Source of the DNA: JBBROS01 sp965260935 | GTDB lineage: Bacteria > Pseudomonadota > Alphaproteobacteria > Acetobacterales > Acetobacteraceae | Length of the DNA: 64,000 bases | Assembly: GCA_965260935.1 (NCBI GenBank) | Contig: CBDHCB010000001.1 | Coordinates: 62,001 to 126,000, forward strand | Direction of reading: 5' to 3' | In this document: piece by piece, positions 35,916-44,191 of the stretch | How positions within the stretch are numbered: position 1 is the first letter of the stretch | How the letters are laid out: each line of letters starts with the position of its first letter | Program-made: the position numbers and the translations under genes | Notes under the pieces: model-generated | The model's input: the letters and a program-made list of their open reading frames with translations, nothing else | Database searches by the model: none | What the model was told of the DNA's origin: nothing

Positions 35916-36896
35916 ATGACTCAGGTCTTTCAGCGCGGGATTCCCGCTCTCTCGCGGCGCGAACTCCTTGAAGGTAGCGCAGCCACTCTCGCCGCCATTC
36001 CATTTGCGAGCGCGATGACATCCGCTCATGCAAGAACGGCTCCCAGCGTTTCCGCAACCGAAGGACGACAGGCAATGGGCACCATCAGGACGAAAGACGG
36101 AACGGAAATCTTCTTCAAGGATTGGGGGGAAGGGCAGCCGATCGTCTTCCACCACGGATGGCCGCTGAGCGCGGACGATTGGGACGCGCAGATGATGTTC
36201 TTTCTGCAGCACGGCTATCGCGTGGTCGCCCACGACCGACGCGGCCACGGCCGCTCGAGCCAGACGGCTACTGGCAACGAGATGGACACGTACGCCGCAG
36301 ACGTGGCTGAGCTTGCTGCGGCCCTTAACCTGCGGGAATCGATTCACGTCGGCCATTCCACGGGAGGAGGAGAGGTTGCCCGCTATGTGGCTCAGCACGG
36401 CAAAGGCCGGGTGGCAAAGGCAGTGTTGATCGGCGCGGTGCCGCCGATCATGGTACGAACCGAAAGCTACCCGGGCGGTTTACCGCTACAGGTTTTCGAC
36501 GAAATCCGCGCCGGCACCGCGTTTAGTCGGCCGCAGTTCTTCATGGACCTTACGCTGCCGTTTTTTGGATTCAACCGGCCCGGAGCGAACGTATCCGAAG
36601 CTGTCCGTCAGAACTGGTGGCGTCAGGGCATGATGGGTGGAGTCAAACCCCAATACGACTGCGTCAAGGCCTTCTCGGAAACAGATTTCACCGAAGACTT
36701 GAAGATGATCGATGTCCCTACGCTCGTGATGCACGGGGAGGACGACCAGATCGTTCCGTTTGCCAACTCGGCGGCGCTGTCTACCAAGCTGCTGAAGAAA
36801 TCGACGCTGAAGACCTATCCTGGTTTCCCGCACGGCATGGCAACGACGCACGCGGACGTGATCAACGCCGATCTGCTTGCGTTCATCAAGGGCTGA
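35916..36896 (+). CDS. alpha/beta hydrolase, Tat-exported, non-haem haloperoxidase-like
   Basis: A 326-residue protein. The N-terminus carries a twin-arginine signal (LSRRELLEGSAATLAAIPFA, then a small-residue stretch to about residue 45), so it is probably exported folded. The body is an alpha/beta hydrolase: HGWPLSADDWDAQM (oxyanion region), HDRRGHGRSSQ, GHSTGGGEVARYVA (Ser nucleophile), VMHGEDDQIVPF (Asp) and GFPHGMATTH (His). This matches the cofactor-free chloroperoxidase/arylesterase group. The ATG at 35916 follows gagaggagaagg; upstream sequence lacks the signal. It stands alone after the broken regulator and before an isochorismatase-family pseudogene, often partners in detoxification clusters. 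Substrate unknown. Confidence 0.88.
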   Translation: MTQVFQRGIPALSRRELLEGSAATLAAIPFASAMTSAHARTAPSVSATEGRQAMGTIRTKDGTEIFFKDWGEGQPIVFHHGWPLSADDWDAQMMFFLQHGYRVVAHDRRGHGRSSQTATGNEMDTYAADVAELAAALNLRESIHVGHSTGGGEVARYVAQHGKGRVAKAVLIGAVPPIMVRTESYPGGLPLQVFDEIRAGTAFSRPQFFMDLTLPFFGFNRPGANVSEAVRQNWWRQGMMGGVKPQYDCVKAFSETDFTEDLKMIDVPTLVMHGEDDQIVPFANSAALSTKLLKKSTLKTYPGFPHGMATTHADVINADLLAFIKG

Positions 36897-37046
36897 TCAG
36901 CACTGACGTAAGCCGCCCCGCATCGCGGCACATGCTTCATGCGTCGCGAGTGCCGCGGCGAGGAGTCGGGGCGCACGACCGCCCTTCGATGCCCCGGCTG
37001 CAATGAAGACATCGAACCAGCACCGATCGTGGAACAGGAGCAGCTC

Positions 37047-37398
37047 ATGCCTAACAAAGCAACGCCGACGCCCGGCACCAAGCTCATCACGCCCAGCGAT
37101 CATACTTTGATCATGATCGACTTCCAGTCGCAGATGGCCTTCGCGACCAAGTCGATCGACCCCGTGACGCTGCGCAACAACGCTGCCCTCGTGTCCGAGG
37201 CCGCCGCCGGATTCGGCGTTCCCACGATCCTGACCACCGTGGCCGAGAAATCGTTCTCGGGTCCGATGTTCGAGGAGATCACCCGCGCCTTCCCCGACAA
37301 GGCGCTGCTCGACCGCACCTCCATGAACACCTGAGAGGACGCGGGCGTGATCGCCGAGATCAACCGCATCGCCAAGCCGCGCATCGTTCTGGCCGGCC
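37047..37398 (+). pseudogene. isochorismatase-family hydrolase (YcaC-like), nonsense-mutated and truncated
   Basis: Reads MPNKATPTPGTKLITPSDHT, LIMIDFQSQMAFATKS (catalytic Asp), PTILTTVAEKSFSGPMFEEI (catalytic Lys) and ALLDRTSMNT. A TGA (37332-37334) then stands where related proteins have Trp, and the frame continues with EDAGVIAEINRIAKPRIVLA until the IS481 end at 37399. The segment with the catalytic Cys is lost. It lies 150 bp after the hydrolase gene; nothing else is seen between them. Confidence 0.85.
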
Positions 37399-38386
37399 TG
37401 TCTGGTTGTGAGACCTCCTTTGCGGCGTCAGCGATGAGGCGGGCTTTGGTGACGTCGCATGGTCCTGCGCGGCCGTGTGGGGCAGGGTTGGCGAGTTGAG
37501 GTTTGGCTGTGAGGTGTTCGGCTGTGACCTGGTTGGGTGTCCTGCCGTCCAGCACGCGTTGCCGCCGGGCGTTGTAAGCCTGGTTGAAGCCCCGGAGCAG
37601 TTGCTCGAGGGCGCGGTGCGAGTGGATGTTGATGTTGAGCACCTCGCTGCTGATCCGGCCGTTAAACCGTTCGACCATTCCGTTTGTTTGCGGCGTTCGG
37701 GGCTTCGTGTGTCGGTATTGCGCACCCAACCCGGCGCAGGCCTTTGCAAAAGCGGGTGTGAAGCAGCTGCCGTTGTCGGTCAGCACGTGGGTGAGCCGGA
37801 ACGGGAGCGCGGCCGCCGCTTCGTGCAAGAAGGCGATGGCGCTTTTCTCGGTCTCGTCGTCCTTGACCGCGAGGTGGACGGAGCGCGAGCAGCGATCGAT
37901 GGCGACGAACAGATAGCGTTTGCGGCGGTCACGGTCGCTGGTTTGTAGCTTTGGGAGGTGCTTGACGTCGATGTGGACGAAACCGAGGTCGTATTCGCGG
38001 AACGTGCCCTGGCCCTTGGCGGGCTGCTCGGAGAGGGGCTTTGATCGACGATTGAGGCCCTCGGCCTTGAGAATGCGCCATACGCTGTCGCGGTTGAGAT
38101 GCGGTAGGAAGTGGCTGACAACGAAGGTGAGGTCGTCGAGCGGGAAGTTGGTGCTGCGCCGCAGGATGCAGACGATGGCGCGCTCCTCCTCGGTCGCTTT
38201 CCACGGCAGCTGGTGCGGTCGGGCGGAGCGGTCGAGGCAATCTGCTGCGCCACGCTTGCGCCATTTGCGAACGGTTTCGGCGCTGATGCCGTAACGCTGG
38301 GCGATGGTGCCGCTGGGTTCGGTTGATCGTGCGATCTCGGTGCGTGTGGCGGGGGTGGTGCGGGCGTTCGGGTGGATGTGCAGCAT
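37100..38386 (-). CDS. IS481 family transposase, reads through the element end
   Basis: HTH region GTIAQRYGISAETVRKWRKR, then the catalytic core FVHIDVKHLPKLQT (first Asp), THVLTDNGSCFTPAFAK (second Asp) and QTNGMVERFNGRISSEVLNI (Glu). The normal protein would end near AKEVSQPD at the left inverted repeat. Here no stop occurs there, and the frame runs about 100 codons into the antisense of the isochorismatase pseudogene, ending at 37100. The extension is an insertion artefact and may affect activity. Confidence 0.85.
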   Translation of the reverse strand: MLHIHPNARTTPATRTEIARSTEPSGTIAQRYGISAETVRKWRKRGAADCLDRSARPHQLPWKATEEERAIVCILRRSTNFPLDDLTFVVSHFLPHLNRDSVWRILKAEGLNRRSKPLSEQPAKGQGTFREYDLGFVHIDVKHLPKLQTSDRDRRKRYLFVAIDRCSRSVHLAVKDDETEKSAIAFLHEAAAALPFRLTHVLTDNGSCFTPAFAKACAGLGAQYRHTKPRTPQTNGMVERFNGRISSEVLNINIHSHRALEQLLRGFNQAYNARRQRVLDGRTPNQVTAEHLTAKPQLANPAPHGRAGPCDVTKARLIADAAKEVSQPDRPARTMRGLAMRLISAITPASSQVFMEVRSSSALSGKARVISSNIGPENDFSATVVRIVGTPNPAAASDTRAALLRSVTGSIDLVAKAICDWKSIMIKV

Positions 38387-38491
38387 GGGTCACCCCTGTC
38401 CTGAGACGGCAGGCAAACGCTGGAACCGGTGGGCATACTCCGCAATAGTCAACCCAATCGCCGGATCCCAACAATGTTCCGCGACCAGACA
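37399..38491 (-). mobile_element. IS481-family element
   Basis: The inverted repeats are tgtctggttgtg (left) and, reversed at the right, tgtctggtcgcgg. The left end cuts the isochorismatase-like gene and the right end cuts a serine-recombinase gene. The two flanks thus belong to different genes, which suggests a deletion between formerly separate insertion sites. Confidence 0.82.
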
Positions 38492-38544
38492 GCTAGGCCG
38501 GAGCGGCCCTGGCGTTCGGTGGAGACGCGGTAGTAGGAGAGCAT
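38492..38544 (-). pseudogene. serine recombinase 5' stub
   Basis: The minus strand from ATG 38544 reads MLSYYRVSTERQGRSGLA, the very conserved start of the resolvase/invertase catalytic domain including YRVST with the nucleophile Ser. It is cut after 17 codons by the IS481 end. Too short for automatic calling. Confidence 0.7.
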
Positions 38545-38599
38545 CAGGAAGTGTGGGGTGCCCGCGACGGCGAGGTGCAATCGAGCATAAACTGGTGAG

Positions 38600-38853
38600 G
38601 TGACGCGAGCTCTGAAGCCGACCAGATCGGTCACTGGAAGTGCCCCGCTGGCTGACGCCGACGGGGGCGAGATTGTGCAGATCAAGGTCTGGCTGCTCGG
38701 GATCAGCCCGATGGTTTGGCGGCGTGTGCTGGTGCCGAGCACTTGCACCCTGCGCGAATTGCACGGCGTCATTCAGGTCGCGATGGGGTGGGAAGGCATC
38801 CACCTTTACCAGTTCTGCCTGCGTGCCGGCCGCTATGGTTCCTGGGAGCTGTC
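38600..38853 (+). pseudogene. pRiA4b ORF-3-like protein, C-terminally truncated
   Basis: From GTG 38600: VQIKVWLLGISPMVWRRVLV, STCTLRELHGVIQVAMGWEG and IHLYQFCLRAGRYGSWEL. This is the N-terminal half of the plasmid pRiA4b ORF-3-like family, often found near mobile elements. The frame then enters a MITE-like repeat (38854 on), which supplies an unrelated tail to 38938. Function of the family is not established. Confidence 0.78.
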
Positions 38854-39091
38854 TGGGATTGACCCGGTTTGGGGGTTCTCCCGCTCTTTGCGTGGAGGCG
38901 AAAGCTTGCGAAGAACAGATAAGTTTCTGATATCCTGAAGAAGATTTGGTTTGGCAGGCTTTGGTCAGCGTGTCGTGCCGAGCCGCCGGGATCGTTGATC
39001 AATTCCGCAGCAAGCGCAGTTTGTTAGCCTCTCGGTTTGCAGGATCACCTCCACGCAAAGAGCGGGAGACCCACCAAACCGGGTCAATCCC
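38854..39091. repeat. MITE-like element, copy 1 (179-bp core plus flanking inverted repeats)
   Basis: The 179-bp core 38884-39062 reads the same base for base as 48681-48859. It ends in inverted repeats ctctttgcgtggagg / cctccacgcaaagag. Outside the core this copy carries a further 29-bp inverted repeat with two mismatches (gggattgacccggtttgg on the left, its complement on the right). It has no coding capacity worth claiming. It lies between the truncated pRiA4b-like gene and an IS110 fragment. Confidence 0.82.
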
Positions 39092-39542
39092 AATGAACGG
39101 CTGCGGCAATTGCTGGTCGTGGGTGCGATGGCGGTGATCCGCCATGCCAAACCAGGGAGCAAAACAGCCAGCCCCTGGCTGCTGCAATTGCTGGAGCGCC
39201 GGCCGCGCAAGGTGGCGGCTGTCGCTCTGGCCAACAAGGTGGCCCGCACCGTGTGGGCTATGATGGCGAACGGCACGGTCTACCGGCGCACGCCGCAAGC
39301 CGCCTGACCGTTCGTCGTCGCCGAGGAGCAAAAGGGCAGCCGTAGGAGATGGCAAACGGTCGAACCGACGAACAAGACACCCCGATTGTTGCAAAGGCAC
39401 CTCAATGCCGCGTCCATGTTTGGGGCTTGTTCGGCGAAACCCATCTGGGCCAGCGGTTATGCAGCCGCGTCAAAGGCCGGACACATGACCGCACTCGTTC
39501 CGTAAGCCAGATCACATGCTATCCCTGGCGCTCCAGGTGCCG
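39092..39542 (+). pseudogene. IS110 transposase C-terminal fragment and element end
   Basis: Bases 39092-39307 encode NERLRQLLVVGAMAVIRHAK then SPWLLQLLERRPRKVAAVAL and on to YRRTPQAA, equal to the C-terminus of the IS110 copy at 28901. The following 235 bp (to 39542) equal that element's terminal region. The N-terminal two thirds are absent, replaced by the MITE-like repeat. Confidence 0.85.
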
Positions 39543-39804
39543 TTCTCTAATCGCGCCCCCTCTGTCAACTGCTTCTTGTTCGCTGGTTCCGTTGTTGCTG
39601 GTCCAGGGTCACGGTTCTCTCCGCGGTCGGCGTAAGCCGCCGCAACATCCGGTCCGAAGCACAGGCGCTGCAATGTCCACAACGGGCTCGCGCGCACCGC
39701 ACGCGGCCCAACGGCCTCCCTCGCAGCCAGCCTGCACCTTCGCCCTGGTGGGCAACCCGCACCCGCGCTAGCGTGTCGCGCGAGTGGATCTCGTAAGGGT
39801 TTGC
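39543..39804. other. intergenic remnant between IS110 fragments
   Basis: No supported gene. The sequence is probably terminal DNA of the next IS110 fragment plus unrelated residue. Confidence 0.4.
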
Positions 39805-40072
39805 TTAGGCGACCGCGGGCTGCTCCGACCAACGGAACGGCTTGCCGGACCGCCAGATGCTGTGAAGGATCACCGACAGCTTCCTGGCCAAGGCCACACG
39901 CGCCTTGCCAGCGCCGGACCGCTTCGCGATCGCCTGCGCCCAGTCTTTCAGGCCCGATGCCCGCTTGACCCGAGTCAGAAGCACGACGGCCGCCTCATAC
40001 AGCAGCGTGCGGGCCAGCGTGTCGCCGCACCGTGAAATCCGACCGCTGCGGTCCACCTCGCCCGACTGATAC
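39805..40072 (-). pseudogene. second, different IS110 transposase C-terminal fragment
   Basis: The minus strand reads GRISRCGDTLARTLLYEAAV, LKDWAQAIAKRSGAGKARVA and LARKLSVILHSIWRSGKPFR to the stop. This is the helix-hairpin-helix domain and tail of another IS110-family transposase, clearly different from the copy at 28901. It is cut at 40072 by the left end of the IS3 element. Confidence 0.8.
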
Positions 40073-40122
40073 TGAACCGCCCCGGGTTTGCCGGAGGCTC
40101 CGACCGTTGAGAGGATGGGGTC

Positions 40123-40480
40123 ATGAGCAAACCAGCGACGAACACGTTTTCAGAGGAGGTCCGCGCGCGTGCCGTGCGGATGGTGTCCGAATACCGGAGC
40201 GAGTACGCGTCGCAGTGGGCGGAGCCGTTCAAGGTTCCATCGGCGCAGCCGATGGAATAACGGCGGAGGGGGCGATCAGCTCGATTGCGGCCAAGATTGG
40301 CTGTCGGAGCGAGACGCTGCGCCGTTGGGTGCGCCAAGCCGAGCGTGACCAGGGCTTGCGGGGTGGGCCGACGACTGCGGAGCAGGAGCGGCTTCGCGCG
40401 CTGGAGCGGGAGAACCGTGAGCTGCGCCAGGCCAACGAGATCCCGTGCCGCGCGTCAGCGTATTTTGCCCAGGCGGAGCT
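40123..40480 (+). pseudogene. IS3 orfA, broken by a palindromic insertion
   Basis: From ATG 40123: NTFSEEVRARAVRMVSEYRS then EYASQW. The reading is disturbed by about 50 bp containing ttccatcggc-gca-gccgatggaa and a stop. It resumes in another frame as ISSIAAKIGCRSETLRRWVR and RERLRALERENRELRQANEI-type leucine-zipper sequence. Removing the insertion restores a normal IS3 OrfA (HTH plus zipper). Confidence 0.75.
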
Positions 40481-41182
40481 CGACTCCCTCCGCTTCGCTT
40501 TCCAACGATCCTTCGGATCGTCGGAACCTTGCGCTTCGCTTCGCCCGTTCAAGCGATGATCGCCTTCATCGACGAACATCGGGACGTTCACGGGGTCGAG
40601 CCGATCTGCAAAGTCCTGCCGATCGCCCCATCAACTTACCGCGCCCATGTCGCCCGGCAGGCCGACCCTGGCAGGCAGCCCGCGCGAACGAAAAGCGACA
40701 CGGCGCTGATGGTCGAGATCCGCCGCGTGTTCGAGGCGAACTTCTGCGTCTACGGCGTTCGCAAGGTCTGGCGGCAGCTCCGCCGCGAGGGCACTGAGAT
40801 CGCCCGCTGCACGGTGGCGCGGCTGATGCGCAGCATGGGGCTGCAGGGCGTCGTGCGAGGCCGGAAAGCCCGCACCACTGTCCCTGATCCGGCCGCCGTC
40901 TGCCCGCTTGACCGGGTCAACCGCCAGTTCAAGGCGCCACGGCCGAACGCTCTGTGGGTCTCGGATTTCACCTACGTCGCGACTTGGGGAGGCTTCGTCT
41001 ACGTGGCGTTTGTCATCGACGTCTTTGCCCGTCGCATCGTCGGCTGGCGCGCGTCCCGCTCCGCACAGGCCGGCTCTCGGCTTCGCCGAACCGCCGTGCT
41101 CGACGCGCTGGAGCAGGCGCTGCACCAGCGCCGGCCTGTCCAGGGCCACGGTCTCGTACATCACAGCGATAGGGGCTCGCAA

Positions 41183-42635
41183 GGTGGATTCAAGTGGTCG
41201 TCGCAACACCTGGACGGAGGAGGTTGGGATGGCGGGTCGGCGGCGGTCGGATCGGGCTTTACGGAACAAGCTGAGGTCGCCGGGGCGCCCTCCCGTGGCG
41301 CGGCAGGAGCACCGGCGGCGGTTCTGGGCGTTTGTTGCGGCAGGATTGTCGAGCGAGGACGCGGCGATGGAGGTCGGAGTATCGCAGCCGGTTGGGTTCC
41401 GCTGGTTCCGAATGGCAGGCGGGATGGCGCCGTCGCACCTGTCGCGCTCGGCCAAGCCGCTTTCGGGACGGTATCTTTCGTTTACCGAGCGGGAGGAGAT
41501 CGCGCTGTTGCGGGCGCAGGGCTTGGGCGTGCGGGAGGTTGCACGCCGGCTGGGGCGGGCGGCGTCTGCGATCTCGCGTGAGCTGCGTCGCAACGCGGCC
41601 ACGCGGGGTGGCGAGCTGGACTACCGGGCCACCACGGCGCAATGGCACGCGGAGCGGTCGGCACGCCGGCCGAAGCAGGCGAAGCTGGCCGCCAACACAG
41701 CGCTGCGGGACTATGTGCAGGACCGCCTGTCCGGCGCGGTCGCTGCCCCGGGCGGGGACGCAGTGCCTGGACCGGCCGTGCCCTGGAAAGGCCGTCGACA
41801 TGGGCCTCGGCAGGCCCGGCGCTGGGCGCGGGCGTGGAGCCCGCAGCAGATTGCCCAACGCCTGCGGCTCGACTTTCCCGGGGACCAGACGATGCGCATC
41901 AGCCACGAGGCGATCTACCAGGCGCTCTACATCCAGGGCCGGGGCGCGCTGCGGCGCGAGCTGACGGCCTGCCTGCGCACGGGTCGGGCGCTGCGGGTGC
42001 CGCGGGCGCGCACGCGGGGCCGAGGCAAATCGTTTGTTGCGCCTGAGGTGATGATCAGCGAACGGCCGGCGGAAGCAGCCGACCGTGCGGTGCCGGGCCA
42101 CTGGGAAGGGGACCTCATCCTGGGCCTGGGCAGTTCCGCAGTTGGCACGCTGGTGGAGCGCACGACGCGGTTCACCATGCTGCTGCACCTGCCGCGCATG
42201 GAGGGTCACGGCGCCGGGCCTTCGATCAAGAACGGGCCTGCGCTCGCCGGCCATGGCGCCGAAGCGGTGCGCGACGCCATCGCACGCGCAATCATCAGCT
42301 TGCCCGAACAGCTCCGGCGATCACTGACGTGGGACCAGGGGGCGGAGATGAGCCAACACGCCCGGCTGCGGATCGACACGGGTGTTGCGGTCTACTTCTG
42401 CGACCCGCACAGCCCTTGGCAGCGGGGCACGAACGAGAACACCAACGGGCTGCTGCGGCAATACTTCCCGAAGGGCACCGACCTGAGCGCGCACAGCGTG
42501 GACGACCTTGCCGCGGTGAGCGCGACCCTCAACGGCAGGCCGCGCAAGACCCTGGGCTGGAGAACGCCGGCCGAGGCGTTTGACGAGGCGCTGCGGGCGG
42601 CGCACACAGGCGTTGCGACGACCGGTTGAGACCGA
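41183..42635 (+). mobile_element. IS30-family element, complete copy
   Basis: Bounded by imperfect inverted repeats (left tcaagtggtcgtcgcaacac at 41190, right cgttgcgacgaccggttga to 42629, each with a few further outer bases) and by gcaa on both sides (41179-41182, 42636-42639), a possible target duplication. Its right 636 bp match the start of the window. Confidence 0.82.
41229..42629 (+). CDS. IS30 family transposase, complete
   Basis: A 466-residue protein starting at the ATG behind ggaggaggttggg. The N-terminal HTH domains are SFTEREEIALLRAQGLGVRE-type (LSFTEREEIALLRAQGLG; VARRLGRAASAISRELRRNA). Then YIQGRGALRRELTACLRTGR and the DDE core GHWEGDLILG, LTWDQGAEM and SPWQRGTNENTNGLLRQYFP. 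Residues 60-75 longer than many IS30 enzymes because of a linker near GGDAVPGPAVPWKGRRHG. Complete and likely active. Confidence 0.92.
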   Translation: MAGRRRSDRALRNKLRSPGRPPVARQEHRRRFWAFVAAGLSSEDAAMEVGVSQPVGFRWFRMAGGMAPSHLSRSAKPLSGRYLSFTEREEIALLRAQGLGVREVARRLGRAASAISRELRRNAATRGGELDYRATTAQWHAERSARRPKQAKLAANTALRDYVQDRLSGAVAAPGGDAVPGPAVPWKGRRHGPRQARRWARAWSPQQIAQRLRLDFPGDQTMRISHEAIYQALYIQGRGALRRELTACLRTGRALRVPRARTRGRGKSFVAPEVMISERPAEAADRAVPGHWEGDLILGLGSSAVGTLVERTTRFTMLLHLPRMEGHGAGPSIKNGPALAGHGAEAVRDAIARAIISLPEQLRRSLTWDQGAEMSQHARLRIDTGVAVYFCDPHSPWQRGTNENTNGLLRQYFPKGTDLSAHSVDDLAAVSATLNGRPRKTLGWRTPAEAFDEALRAAHTGVATTG

Positions 42636-42977
42636 GCAATATCTTGCCCTGCGCTACACCGACCGTCTGGCCGAGGCCGGTATCGAGCCGTCCGTGGGCA
42701 GCGTTGGAGATTCCTATGGCAATGCCCTCGCCGAAACGGTGAACGGCCTGTTCAAAGCCGAGGTCATCCATCGATGCGGACCCTGGCGGTCCTTCGAGGC
42801 CGTCGAATACGCCACCCTCGAATGGGTGGACTGGTACAACCACCGGCGGCTGCTTGAGCCGATCGGCAACATCCCGCCCGCCGAGGCCGAAGCGGCCTAC
42901 TACGCCGAGCTTGAAGCCATGCCGATGGCAGCGTAGGACTCACGTAAACCAGCCTCCGGCAAACCCGGGGCGGTTCA

Positions 42978-43239
42978 AAACTGGTGCGGTGCCGACATGC
43001 AACGGGGCGGCACTGGCGCGTTGCGCCCGACCCATTGCAGCATGGCATGGCGTGGCCTCACTCCGCCGGTTCTGCGATGTTCAGCTTTCGCGCAGCTCGT
43101 CCACGAGCACGCGGGTATTCTCGCTGTAGTCGATAGGGTGGACGCCGCCGGCGCGAAACGCGGCCTCCGTCTCGTTGTTTCCTCAACGGCCGGTGTTGCA
43201 GGGGACTGTCGCCAGTCAGCGCCATCCGTAAGGGGGCGC
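42978..43239. other. intergenic, possible minus-strand gene 3' remnant
   Basis: The minus strand 43170-43078 reads EAAFRAGGVHPIDYSENTRV then LVDELRES and stops, with an in-frame stop shortly upstream. It looks like the tail of a lost gene but is too short to name. Nothing else was recognised. Confidence 0.35.
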
Positions 43240-44010
43240 TCACGCGGCCTCGCCGCCCCATGGCTCGCCGGCTCCCAGCCGTCGCGCCAGGTTCCGGGCG
43301 CAAGCATCCAGCAATGCCTCGCCCTTGGCGGCGGTGGCCCGCCTGGCGTCGCCAGCGACACCGGACGGCGTCAGGCGGTCGAAGGTGGTGAACCGCTTCA
43401 GCGTCGGCAGCAGCGAGGGCACCATCCTGAACGCCGGGCCGTGCGCGTCCGGCAAGCGGGAGGCCTGCACCAGGTCAGGTGCCGCGGCCATCATCATGGA
43501 CGTTTCCGCCTCGCAGGCGTGCATGACGCCGTCCTGGTCCTCCAGGATCTGCGCGGCCTCATCGGCGCCCTCCATGAAGTAGGTGGTCGTGGCAACCGGC
43601 GCAGCCAGCTCGCGCGTCAGCTCGACGGCGATGGCGGCGAGGCCCTGGATGTTGCCGCCGTGCCCGTTGACGATGACGACCCGGCGGAACCCTGCGCCCA
43701 GGATGGACCGGCACAGGTCGCGCAGCAGCGCATGATAGGTGGCAAGGCTGAGCGTGAAGGTGCCGCCGAATGCCAGGTGGTGGTCCGCCAGGCCGCACCA
43801 GACCGTGGGCGCCACGACCGCGGGCGCATTCGCAGGCATGAGCCGCGCGGTGCGTCGACACACGGCGGTGACCAGGATGTCGTCCACCCCTGTTGGCAGG
43901 TGCGGCCCGTGCTGCTCGGTCGATGCGACCGGCAGCAGGACGACCGCGTCCCGTTCGGCCAGGGACCGCAAGGCTTCAGCCGTCAGGCGGCTCCAGTCGG
44001 TCTCGGCCAT
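43240..44010 (-). CDS. creatininase family amidohydrolase
   Basis: A 256-residue protein. VVLLPVASTEQHGPHLPTGV then DDILVTA (metal-binding Glu, His, Asp), VVIVNGHGGNIQGLAAIAVE (second His motif) and MHACEAETSMMMAAAPDL (catalytic Glu region) are the hallmark motifs of the creatininase/creatinine amidohydrolase family, which opens small cyclic or formylated amides. ATG 44010 is preferred over 44019 because aaggag then lies at proper distance. The gene diverges from the binding-protein gene across a 180-bp regulatory region containing two operator-like sites. It probably works with the neighbouring transporter and lactamase-fold hydrolase. Substrate unknown. Confidence 0.88.
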   Translation of the reverse strand: MAETDWSRLTAEALRSLAERDAVVLLPVASTEQHGPHLPTGVDDILVTAVCRRTARLMPANAPAVVAPTVWCGLADHHLAFGGTFTLSLATYHALLRDLCRSILGAGFRRVVIVNGHGGNIQGLAAIAVELTRELAAPVATTTYFMEGADEAAQILEDQDGVMHACEAETSMMMAAAPDLVQASRLPDAHGPAFRMVPSLLPTLKRFTTFDRLTPSGVAGDARRATAAKGEALLDACARNLARRLGAGEPWGGEAA

Positions 44011-44050
44011 CCCGGCCATCTCCTTTGCACGCGCGTCAGGCAGCCTGGAA

Positions 44051-44071
44051 TGACTTTACGGTCCAGTCAAA
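44051..44071 (-). promoter_or_regulatory. operator-like site A
   Basis: Plus-strand tgactttacggtccagtcaa plus one a. It matches site C (46270-46290) in reverse at 18 of 21 positions and has TGACT/AGTCA arms. It lies 40 bp before the creatininase start, inferred to bind the TetR protein encoded at 45464-46246. Confidence 0.5.
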
Positions 44072-44128
44072 TGTTTGCGTCAGGCGCAGGGGCAACCCGG
44101 CAGGCGCTGAGCCCACAGGCGCATAATA

Positions 44129-44145
44129 TACTTTACGATAAAGTA
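44129..44145 (+). promoter_or_regulatory. operator-like site B
   Basis: tacttta-cga-taaagta is a palindrome with perfect 7-bp arms, and with its flank matches site A at 15 of 21 positions. It lies 47 bp upstream of the binding-protein ATG. Confidence 0.45.
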
Positions 44146-44154
44146 AAAATAATG

Positions 44155-44176
44155 GAGGGTGGGACGTCCCACCCTC
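44155..44176. promoter_or_regulatory. perfect 22-bp palindrome before the binding-protein gene
   Basis: gagggtgggac followed directly by its exact complement gtcccaccctc, without a loop, just upstream of the Shine-Dalgarno (aggagcg). It may be an operator for another dimeric regulator or a leader hairpin. Confidence 0.5.
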
Positions 44177-44191
44177 ATACAGGAGCGCTGC

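Larger units (their letters stand above)
40556..42936 (+). pseudogene. IS3 orfB transposase, interrupted by IS30
   Basis: The 5' part (40556-41182) reads MIAFIDEHRDVHGVEPICKV, NALWVSDFTYVATWGGFVYV (first Asp) and GHGLVHHSDRGSQ (second Asp). The 3' part (42636-42936) reads QYLALRYTDRLAEAGIEPSV, YGNALAETVNGLFKAEVIHR (Glu) and WVDWYNHRRLLEPIGNIPPA. IS30 sits exactly in HSDRGSQY. A 21-bp palindromic insertion near 41073-41093 adds seven residues (SRLRRTA) in frame. Confidence 0.85.
40073..42977 (+). mobile_element. IS3-family element carrying an IS30 insertion
   Basis: Perfect 27-bp inverted repeats (outer sequence tgaaccgccccgggtttgcc, left 40073-40099, right 42951-42977) enclose orfA and orfB. 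The orfB reading is interrupted by IS30 at 41183-42635. Three short palindromic insertions further disturb the genes (40217-40270, 40471-40530 and 41073-41093 approximately). Confidence 0.88.

Noticed and set aside
38854..39091. CRISPR or attC interpretation of the inverted-repeat element
   Set aside because: Two dispersed copies with terminal inverted repeats and no spacer series or integrase core site; MITE fits better. No CRISPR array was seen anywhere in the window.
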